From Symsagittifera roscoffensis (taxonomy: Eukaryota > Xenacoelomorpha > Acoela > Convolutidae), in the NCBI RefSeq assembly GCF_963678635.1, contig NC_087068.1, positions 48,937,724 through 49,001,723 on the forward strand: a stretch of 64,000 nucleotides of DNA. Direction: 5' to 3'. Shown here in pieces: positions 22,925 through 30,843 of the stretch (the stretch's first letter is position 1; every line of letters begins with the position of its first letter). The notes beneath the pieces were generated by a model. The model worked only from the letters and a program-made list of their open reading frames with translations. It made no database searches and had not been told where the DNA came from. The position numbers and the translations under genes are program-made.

Positions 22925-24061
22925 CAATTCAAAAATCCATCAAAAATTGCTACCCAACAGTCACAGAATCAGTCTTCACCGACATCATCCCAAGATAACC
23001 CAACACCACCTTCAACTACTCAAAATCCTCAAACATCTACACGAATTTCTTTTCAAGACAATCCATACACTTTTGAAGAACGACATGCTCGTTTATCAGA
23101 ACCACTAGAACCAGTTCAACGACAAGCACCTCTAAGCGAACCAACATATAACCTATACCCAACACTACCACAAGAACTAAGTAGAATAAGAAATCCTAGT
23201 CAAAACCAAAATACAGTCGAAATAAATAGACAAATTATACATCCTCGACGAAACAGAAATTTTCAAACTCCCCGAGTTCATTTTGATATACCTCAATCCC
23301 CATCACAAAACACTCCAGAAAACCCCATTGGTATATTACCAGAAACCCCTACGCTTCTTTCACAACGTAGCACCTCAAGCCTACCATCAGATTACTTAGG
23401 TTCAACACCAACATCTGAACAAATACGTGAAAATCCCTTTAACCCCCCAAACCAGGCATCACGACTACCATATTGGACAACACATTCATTTACACAAGGT
23501 GAATTAAATTTAGTCAATAATCCAATAGATATTTCTACGGATACAACAACATCCTCATCACTACCAGAAACATTATCACTACCATCAACACCATCAATAA
23601 GCCAAATTTCACCACCACCTTTTAACTTAAATTTTCCAAATAATCTCGACGCCAGATATCGAGAACAATCATCAATAAATATTCCTTTAAGACTAGATTG
23701 GAATACATTTACAGCACCTCCACCATTATTTGGACAACATCAAGAAAGTAACCGCCTTCATAACTGGGCACTTAATAGATTACAATATCGCCAAGATATT
23801 CACAACGATATCCGTGATCACAATATTCAAATACTCCAACAAAACAGTTTACAATTAAAGTTTGAAATCACAGTTAAGTTAAATAATATTACCCAACATC
23901 CCTACCCATTAAATCCACCTAACATAACAGCTCAATCACTACCACCACCGTTTATAACTACTGAAGTAATATACAAATACGACAGATATACCAAAAACAC
24001 AATTGGCTACATTACATTTTATAATCCATACTCAGGATTATCATACACATGTATATTCTAA
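22925..24061 (+). CDS. ORF C: 378-codon open frame without a start codon, Pro/Ser/Thr-rich
   Basis: Stop to stop, this frame is open for 378 codons, and I find no in-frame ATG. Its codon use (A-ending, Gln/Asn/Pro-rich) is that of the element's other genes. The N-terminal ~200 residues are Pro/Ser/Thr/Gln-rich and probably disordered. A more ordered C-terminal part contains NRLHNWALNRLQYRQDIHND, then alternating hydrophobic residues (LKFEITVKLNNITQ) and ends GYITFYNPYSGLSYTCIF. The last 13 nt overlap the envelope ORF start at 24049. Expression would need splicing (an AG at 22993-22994 has the phase of the donor at 13711) or non-AUG initiation. No homology recognised. Confidence 0.6.
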   Translation, partial: QFKNPSKIATQQSQNQSSPTSSQDNPTPPSTTQNPQTSTRISFQDNPYTFEERHARLSEPLEPVQRQAPLSEPTYNLYPTLPQELSRIRNPSQNQNTVEINRQIIHPRRNRNFQTPRVHFDIPQSPSQNTPENPIGILPETPTLLSQRSTSSLPSDYLGSTPTSEQIRENPFNPPNQASRLPYWTTHSFTQGELNLVNNPIDISTDTTTSSSLPETLSLPSTPSISQISPPPFNLNFPNNLDARYREQSSINIPLRLDWNTFTAPPPLFGQHQESNRLHNWALNRLQYRQDIHNDIRDHNIQILQQNSLQLKFEITVKLNNITQHPYPLNPPNITAQSLPPPFITTEVIYKYDRYTKNTIGYITFYNPYSGLSYTCIF

Positions 24062-26667
24062 AATTATTAATTTTTCTCCAACTCCTTTTTCTAGTAATCT
24101 CAAATCAAAACATAAACCCTTCCCCTCGTACAGGACCACAAGATTTATTAGTAACACATTACGATTGTGAAGAAAATGAACAAAAAACACTACATAAATA
24201 TGCAATAAATCAAGTATCACAATGTGAAACAGAACCACAAGCTATAGAAACGACAGATGTAATAGCAACACTCTATTCAAAAGCCCGAGCAACAACAGTT
24301 ACAGGTTATAAATTCACAGCAACATTTTCCGAAAAGAAAGTACATTGTTCACAAGTCTCGAACGGAAACAAAAACCGACTTGACCATGAATCATTCTATC
24401 AGAGTAATATAGAACGTCTTTTACATCTCAATCCCGACGATTGTAAAAGTGAATTACTTAGACTAAACATCACACAAAATAAAAACTCCGCAAGAAAGTT
24501 AGTTAATTTTCAAGTTTTTTCAGACTCTGTACATCAATCACAACTTGAAAGACACCAAGGACATATAAAACTAGACGAAAAATACCCGTATAACGGCGCA
24601 CACGGACGATTAACCTATGACCTACACGATAAACATTGGATACCACACATTGGTATAAATGACCCATCAAACTGCAAAGCAGACACAAAAAATAAAGGAT
24701 ACCAAGAAATAATGTTTTTCGATTGGAAAATACAACTCGAAAAAATACAACTAACACGAGATTTATCAGATAATACAATGATCTATCAAGGAATCCGATT
24801 ACCTTGTAAAAATGATCAAGGTTATTGCGACCCTACAACGAGAACACAAGCAACAATTGTTTGGTTCCCCGAAGATACATGTACAACATTTCAAGTAGCA
24901 AAAATACACGCTCGTATGATAAAATTTCACGAAAAATATTTTATACAATCAATTCCATATGAACAAGTCCATCCATCACGAAAACTAAGTTCTAATTTTA
25001 GAAACATAGACAATATAGAAAATAAATTGACACGTTTTCAAATATATCAAGAAACAGAACTTGCATGTAAATACAGGAATCCACTTCACAGAACACAATA
25101 CTCTGAAATATTAGTTGAATACGAAAAAGGATTCGACATGACCACTGGAAAAGTAAAAATCGACCCATATGCCACAGGTCATCCTCCAAACGAAGGAACA
25201 TCCTATATACCAGTTAATTTTGAAAAAAGCAACGGACAACCTGGTGGACATCTAAAACCCCATGACACCAGAAGCACACGCTTACAAGAATTATCACTAA
25301 TGAACAATACATATTTCGGTAATATCCACTATGATATTCATTTAGATATGAAACTAGATTATACAATTAGCCGAATTTTTCAAGAAATGTCACTCTCCGA
25401 ATTAGAAACACTACACCAACTATGCGAATTAGAACGAACACAAATATTACAATCACTTGCACTAGCAGTATTAAAAATACCCTATGCAGGATACTTATTA
25501 TCTGGAAATAGATCAAATTTTTTAGACTATGAAGGAAACATCTTATGGTTTTATACTTGTACTAAAAAAGTATCACCACTATACGTTTTTGAAGATAAAC
25601 AATGTTATAAAAGAATCCCTATCTTTTATAAGAATAAAGTACATTTCGTGGATACACTTTCACGAAGAACCTATTTCTGGGATACCGCAGTCCCATGTGG
25701 ATCCGAAAACAGCCACAATGTAGTACAACTAAACCCTGATGAAAATAAATATTATCTTCTCACTCCATATCCCACATTAATGCAATCACTCAAAAAATTT
25801 TCACCAGAAAGCATTCGCGCTATTGCTCGAAACCCAAATATAGACTTACAATCAATAGGAATCTATTCAAAATCAGATATTCAACATCACATTAGAACAC
25901 AACAATTCCAAGAATTATTAACACAAATGGACACTATACAAAGACAATCAATAGACCAAAATTTACGCAAACTTGCAGAAACCGCAGGATTTGCCGATAT
26001 CTACACGCAAGACTATAGCGGATATTTTAAAGACATTAAAGATTATATATATCTAAACGGTGAAAAATACCGTCCCCAAGATATATCACCGATTAATATT
26101 TTTAGCTTTGTTACACTCAAAAATGAGATCCTCGATTTTCTAGGATGGCCCTACTACATCTTAGAAAAATTGACTATTTTATACGCAATGTTTAACTTTA
26201 TTGGATTTCTTTTCTCACTTTTAAAAGGAATCTACAACACATGTGCTATACACACACAAGTAAACAGACAAGCAAGCGTAGCACGCATACTCTTTGCAGG
26301 ATTTTTTGGAATCTTTTCTACATCTATAAACAAAATTCTTTTAGACGCACAAATAAAAGAATATAACACAAAAATAGCAACACGACAAAATACATACGAC
26401 GAAGAACATAACAATGTAGACATAACGCCAACGGCACCACAATTACCACCCCTACCAAATAACCATCCACTATCCCTAGTCCCACGAAATTTTCGAAATT
26501 TAGCCATCACACATAATCCAAATTTTCAACTCACCACATCACAAAGTCCCATCCAACATATAATGACACACCAGTCACAAGACCATAATACTTATGAACA
26601 AATTATTGAACAACCCCATACCACCGCTTTTCAGTCTCAAAATAATCATTTTTTTAGCCCACGATGA
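24049..26667 (+). CDS. env: Envelope-like transmembrane glycoprotein, 872 aa
   Basis: Starts with a hydrophobic signal peptide (LKLLIFLQLLFLVIS, residues 4-18). A long, Cys-containing ectodomain follows with several N-x-S/T sites. Hydrophobic segments lie near residues 698-730 (about LGWPYYILEKL to GFLFSLLKGIY) and 749-766 (ILFAGFFGIFSTS), then a ~100-residue tail. A block near residues 500-575 has regularly spaced cysteines, with CYKRIPIFY, a VDTLSRR segment, VPC and YYLLTP. This resembles the pattern I associate with class III, chuvirus-type glycoproteins captured by some invertebrate retroelements. That assignment is tentative. The tail carries PTAP (about residue 793), a motif used as a late domain in viral proteins. 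The ORF overlaps ORF C by 13 nt and ORF E by ATGA. Confidence 0.75.
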   Translation: MYILKLLIFLQLLFLVISNQNINPSPRTGPQDLLVTHYDCEENEQKTLHKYAINQVSQCETEPQAIETTDVIATLYSKARATTVTGYKFTATFSEKKVHCSQVSNGNKNRLDHESFYQSNIERLLHLNPDDCKSELLRLNITQNKNSARKLVNFQVFSDSVHQSQLERHQGHIKLDEKYPYNGAHGRLTYDLHDKHWIPHIGINDPSNCKADTKNKGYQEIMFFDWKIQLEKIQLTRDLSDNTMIYQGIRLPCKNDQGYCDPTTRTQATIVWFPEDTCTTFQVAKIHARMIKFHEKYFIQSIPYEQVHPSRKLSSNFRNIDNIENKLTRFQIYQETELACKYRNPLHRTQYSEILVEYEKGFDMTTGKVKIDPYATGHPPNEGTSYIPVNFEKSNGQPGGHLKPHDTRSTRLQELSLMNNTYFGNIHYDIHLDMKLDYTISRIFQEMSLSELETLHQLCELERTQILQSLALAVLKIPYAGYLLSGNRSNFLDYEGNILWFYTCTKKVSPLYVFEDKQCYKRIPIFYKNKVHFVDTLSRRTYFWDTAVPCGSENSHNVVQLNPDENKYYLLTPYPTLMQSLKKFSPESIRAIARNPNIDLQSIGIYSKSDIQHHIRTQQFQELLTQMDTIQRQSIDQNLRKLAETAGFADIYTQDYSGYFKDIKDYIYLNGEKYRPQDISPINIFSFVTLKNEILDFLGWPYYILEKLTILYAMFNFIGFLFSLLKGIYNTCAIHTQVNRQASVARILFAGFFGIFSTSINKILLDAQIKEYNTKIATRQNTYDEEHNNVDITPTAPQLPPLPNNHPLSLVPRNFRNLAITHNPNFQLTTSQSPIQHIMTHQSQDHNTYEQIIEQPHTTAFQSQNNHFFSPR

Positions 26668-28469
26668 GCCGCCAACTTGGATCACTACACCGATCAAATT
26701 CCCACCCAACCAATCTTACCTCTCCAATCCCAATAATACCACTTTTTGCTTTTCCGCCACCCGATTTTCCATCTAGTAATGTAACATCAGGCATGAATTC
26801 CGACACTAATTCACACATCTCAGTTTTATATTCCATCTCACAACTCAATAACCCAAATATTGAAACCCCCGATGAATTTGCCGACTCAGAACCATCCCCA
26901 TCCAATAATTTTCATAACTCTTCTAATTTTTCTCAACCCCCTTTTCAACCCATATTATCCAATAACCCTGACCCAATCACTCCCACACCCTCTTATGCTT
27001 CCCAAGTTACCCCAACCTACTCCTCATACCATTCTGACCAATCATCTCATTCTCCAGACACCCCCCGAATCTCCCCAGAGCTAGATAATTTTATTACCCT
27101 TCAACAACAACCCTACCACCTTAATACCCAAACCATAAACCAAATCTCCTCCACTATAAATTCATCCAATCCCCCTACCCCTACACCCTCTTCAAATTAT
27201 ACTGAATCATTAGCACCATCATCCACATCAACTGAATCTTCACTCAACACTAATAGAGCTTACCGCACTTTTAAAAGAAAGTTCCCCAACCATCCTTTCC
27301 CAGCAAAACCAGGAACAGCCCGTGAATACATCAACCACCCCAAGCATACTAACACAAAAGAATTTTTAGCCATCACCTTACCCTCATTCCCACAATACAC
27401 CTTAAACACCCCCCACGACACTAACGAAACACGCAACTTTGTAGATGAATACGTTTTAATGCCCACTCTCTCTTGGACCTCATATTATCATTTTACTAAC
27501 CCTCTTTGCTTACCTTTATCTAACACTCACATCGATATAGAGCGAAATACGGACATGCTATATCGACTCACTACACCACTAACACCTAGACAATTTACTT
27601 ACGTTGGATATAAAAAATCACTAAAAACACACACTGCACCTAGAGCTAACGAATATACACTCGAATACTATGATCACAACATCATCAGAGCTAACCAAGA
27701 TCAATTCTTAGACGACGATCGCTTCGCTAATCCACAAATTACCGAGAAATTTTTCATCAAGACACCATATATATTTACACTAAACATCTTCGACCGAAAG
27801 TTTGATCACATTATTCCAGAAGCACTAACAGACACACAAGCATACGAAAGTTTTAAAGAACGCTTCCAAATATTTTCACTAACCTTTCATTTCCTTGCAC
27901 CACACGAAAGAGATTTACACTGCTCACACGATATTATGTTGCGCACTAAACAAACCCACACATATAGTTATTATCGCTTCATCCAAAATCACTTTGACCT
28001 ACACACACCTTCTAGACAACCACACCATCGTTTTCAATTCATTAATTCCAAATACACTTCACCATTTTTCCTAAATTTCACATATTGCATTAAAGATACT
28101 AACCTTCATGGTATTCTTCGCAATTATGATCCCATAACCCAAATGTACATCTTCTGTCCCATCACCAAGACCTTCAACGCCGAAGAATCCCGACCCTTCC
28201 TTATCCCGCACGAGTTTGTACAACCTATAGAAATCCCAATTTTAGAATTCATCCACAACACTAAATTCAATCACAAATTATATAATCTAATCCAAAACAC
28301 ACCTTATGAGTTTGCAGTTGGCACTGAAGAACTAACCACTATTAAGGCACTTCAATTGCTTTGGCCACTGCTTCAGACTAAAAATATCATCCGCATCTTA
28401 GCTAAACTACTAACAAATTCCGATCTCATCCACGACATCTTCCCCCACGGTTTTTACCCCGACGACTAA
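26664..28469 (+). CDS. ORF E: 601-aa protein of unknown function downstream of env
   Basis: Starts in an ATGA overlap with the env stop (26664-26667). Residues 1-195 are Pro/Ser/Thr/Asn-rich and look disordered. Residues from about 200 to 601 are compositionally ordinary, with many aromatic residues and His (for example FVDEYVLMPTLSWTSYYHF, FIKTPYIFTLNIFDRKFDHI, FHFLAPHERDLHCSHDIM), suggesting a folded domain. No signal peptide or membrane span is evident. I recognise no family. The two-part layout, disordered P/S/T half then folded half, parallels ORF C. It is more C-rich at wobble positions than gag-pol. A splice donor (CAG|GTAAGT) lies 3 nt past its stop. Confidence 0.7.
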   Translation: MSRQLGSLHRSNSHPTNLTSPIPIIPLFAFPPPDFPSSNVTSGMNSDTNSHISVLYSISQLNNPNIETPDEFADSEPSPSNNFHNSSNFSQPPFQPILSNNPDPITPTPSYASQVTPTYSSYHSDQSSHSPDTPRISPELDNFITLQQQPYHLNTQTINQISSTINSSNPPTPTPSSNYTESLAPSSTSTESSLNTNRAYRTFKRKFPNHPFPAKPGTAREYINHPKHTNTKEFLAITLPSFPQYTLNTPHDTNETRNFVDEYVLMPTLSWTSYYHFTNPLCLPLSNTHIDIERNTDMLYRLTTPLTPRQFTYVGYKKSLKTHTAPRANEYTLEYYDHNIIRANQDQFLDDDRFANPQITEKFFIKTPYIFTLNIFDRKFDHIIPEALTDTQAYESFKERFQIFSLTFHFLAPHERDLHCSHDIMLRTKQTHTYSYYRFIQNHFDLHTPSRQPHHRFQFINSKYTSPFFLNFTYCIKDTNLHGILRNYDPITQMYIFCPITKTFNAEESRPFLIPHEFVQPIEIPILEFIHNTKFNHKLYNLIQNTPYEFAVGTEELTTIKALQLLWPLLQTKNIIRILAKLLTNSDLIHDIFPHGFYPDD

Positions 28470-28472
28470 CAG

Positions 28473-28550
28473 GTAAGTATGAATTAAATGAATATTACTA
28501 ACTAATTAAAATATTAAAAACTCACCATTCTTTATCCATGTTTTCTTTAG
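28473..28550 (+). other. Probable 78-nt intron just after the ORF E stop
   Basis: CAG|GTAAGTAT at 28470-28480 is a near-perfect donor, TACTAAC at 28496-28502 is an ideal branch point, and CTTTAG ends at 28550 after a T-rich tract. All three spliceosomal signals fall in the right order and spacing for a very short intron. The stop codon is three bases upstream, so splicing would not alter ORF E. Confidence 0.6.
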
Positions 28551-30081
28551 ATTTTTAGCTTTCATCCGACAATCACCTACAAAAACCACAAACGACAAAT
28601 AAAAATCGCAAATTTCATCAAACAAATTTCAAAAATTCTATTAATCTCTTACACTTATAAATTTATAAATTTAATACCAATGCAGTAAATTCATTTCTAA
28701 AATTTTCCCCACAAGCAGTAAATCTAATTATGATGAAAATTTGTAACTTAATTTCCCCCAACAACTAGCAGTAAAATTAAAATTCTATGTAGTAAATTCA
28801 TAAGAAATAAAAGCAGTACTAACCTTTTGATATTTTCATTCACTCGCATAAAAATTCTATCCAAACTCGCACAGCTCGCCCACGAAGAATTGTTTAAAAT
28901 AATGAATTTCAGTTTCAAGCTTTCACACTCGATAACTCTAACACAAGATAACACGTTTCAAACTTTCCTTTAACCCGGTTGGAAAGGAATTATATACTAA
29001 ACAAAACTAACCAATGCAGCTTACTAAACACCACAACACATAGCATAACAGCATGACTAAGAAAAGGAAACCAACGGTACCCAAACCGGATTAACCCAGT
29101 TTAAAACTGGATAATTTATTCTTTTGAAGACTATTATAAAGTCTAAGAAAGAAATAATAAAACACAAAAAAGTCGAAAGACAAACCCATACCACAAACAA
29201 TTTGATTTTTGAAAAAAGGACACAACCAACAAAACATAAGAAAAACCACAACAAACCCAACATAAAACGTTGTCACATAACAGGACCCCTCACAAAAACC
29301 GCATGAAATCATACTCCCACTCCTGGCCTAACCCACCAGGAAGGACGTCCTGAGCATGCTCTATAGCCGGCCTAACCCACCGCGCTACATCCACGCTTTG
29401 TGACCACACCTCTATTTTTAATAAGAGCTACTCAAGTGTGAGTAACTCTTCAAAATAACCGAACTAAAACAAAAAGCTTTTGTGAAAACAACTAACTAAA
29501 ATCATAATTAAAAAATATTAAACTAATAAATGTTTTATAAAATGTAAATTACATTATGCAATACATAGATCAGAATACAACACCAAGGACGAACATCTAA
29601 AGACAAAACGACCCCACTACACTCGAGAGAGAATGACCAACCACAATCGATATGCCACTCACAATCACAACTCAAAGGATTTAGAGTACGACTTGACTTC
29701 GCAGAAAAGGACTTCATTGAACTAGACCAATGACCACCTCGATGTTCAAGTATACGTACAGATCCGAGTAACCAGGCATCCCCTCCACGCACAATCTCCA
29801 CGCCATTCCCAAATTAGATCAGACACAAAAGAAGTTCTCCACGCAGAACAGAAAAACCTGACATAGCAAACCATTCTGAAATCAGATTTGAGTTTGTTGC
29901 AAAGACTTAGTCGTTGTCACTAGAAGACACAACGTCTTATGTCTCTAACTCCAGCTTCCTGGAACTTCTTTAACAAAGAGGAAACAGAAGAAATATGATG
30001 TTCGCCAAACACCAACGTCCATCATCCCTCCTTCGAATTGCAGAAGAACTATTCTAAAAAACTCTGTAAAACCCGGATGGG
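28551..30081 (+). other. 3' noncoding region of the retroelement
   Basis: No convincing ORF in about 1.5 kb. It contains five copies of a GCAGTAAAT-like motif (28682, 28715, 28768, 28789, 28813), a near-palindrome CCAGTTTAAAACTGG (29096-29110), GGCCTAACCCACC twice (29325 and 29369) with a CCTGG/CCAGG hairpin and AGGACGTCCT between them, and a strong hairpin AGAG.TACTCA/TGAGTA.CTCT (29424-29449). These may be transport, packaging or processing signals. Confidence 0.5.
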
Positions 30082-30489
30082 TGGAACCTGATCTAGACTA
30101 CATTTTATGATTGGATAATTTAGATATTTTACCAATGTAAAGTATTTAATATTAACCAATCATGATCCATCTAACTAACAACCCACTTATTTGTAAGTGC
30201 TGAAGTTACTTGTAATTTCAGCACCAGAGAGATTTGAATTTAACTTAGAAATTAGTTGGACTCTCCCGAGCACTTCAGCAGCCGCAATAAACCAGTATAC
30301 CCTAGATCTATTGAGCCTAGCAGAGACTAGTTAAACAACCTGAGACTAGATAGTATAAGAGTAAGATTAGGATCGGTATTAGACTAAGAAGTTGCACGAA
30401 TCTATCCGGCCGAAAATAAGATAGCGTGACGAGCAGACGGTGTACCCTATCCGAAATTACTCTGAGTTAACCAACTCGGTCCTAACTCA
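30082..30489 (+). repeat. 3' LTR
   Basis: 408 bp, identical to the 5' LTR apart from a 2-bp deletion near the end. It is preceded by a weak purine stretch (GGATGGG, 30075-30081) rather than a long canonical polypurine tract. It is followed by GTTC, which repeats the four bases before the 5' LTR. Its end lies 224 bp before the splice acceptor of the first LARP1 exon in this window. Confidence 0.96.
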
Positions 30490-30713
30490 GTTCTACACCC
30501 CCTCGCTTTTCTAGATATATTGTAGTAAACATCCAACGCAGCATCTTGTGTGAGTTTCGTCCCTATACAGTCGAAATACAGCATGTGTAGATGATAGTTA
30601 CCATATTTATGAATACTTATTGTGCTTTATGTGCATTTGTGCTTGTTCGATTAAGAGTGTGAAGATTGGTATCTTCCTCTAATTCTAATTGAAGCCAGGG
30701 AAATTTGTTTCAG

Positions 30714-30843
30714 TGGGTGATAACGGGGCTCTTCTTGGTTTGGGCGCGCCATTGTACGACCCAGTGTACGGGGTATACTACTACATGCCTTACTCTAGCT
30801 TCACAGATCAGAATGTCATTCGGGAGAGCATCAAACATCAAAT
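30714..30843 (+). CDS. LARP1: LARP1 exon: start of La motif
   Basis: Acceptor TTTGTTTCAG, donor AT|GTTAGT. Opens with two bases of a split codon, so an earlier exon exists upstream. Encodes [13 protein letters not shown] and [12 protein letters not shown], the lead into helix 1 of the La motif. The split codon AT|A with the next exon gives Ile in KHQIEYYF. The retroelement ends 224 bp upstream. Confidence 0.88.

Larger units (their letters stand above)
11644..30489 (+). mobile_element. Complete ~18.8-kb retrovirus-like Ty3/gypsy LTR element with envelope and accessory ORFs
   Basis: Two near-identical LTRs (11644-12053 and 30082-30489) bound the element. They start TG and end CA, and GTTC lies directly outside both (11640-11643 and 30490-30493), a 4-bp target-site duplication. 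Internal order: tRNA-like primer site, ~1.2-kb leader, ORF0, Gag-Pol, broken integrase, two small membrane ORFs, a start-less ORF, envelope-like ORF, an unknown 601-aa ORF, a short intron and ~1.5 kb of 3' noncoding DNA. Protease, RT, RNase H and integrase in that order place it in Ty3/gypsy (Metaviridae-like). The + strand is strongly A-rich and G-poor, unlike the T-rich + strand of the flanking introns. Most gypsy or errantivirus elements are 5-10 kb with three ORFs, so this one is unusually large. LTR identity indicates recent insertion. The integrase frame changes mean this copy may depend on help in trans, unless they are sequence errors. Confidence 0.93.

Noticed and set aside
28682..28818. 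CRISPR-like short repeat array
   Set aside because: The motifs are 9 bp, irregularly spaced and in a eukaryotic retroelement.
29535..29801. 88-codon minus-strand frame in the retroelement 3' region
   Set aside because: No other minus-strand gene in the element, no domain, and composition typical of noncoding sequence read backwards.
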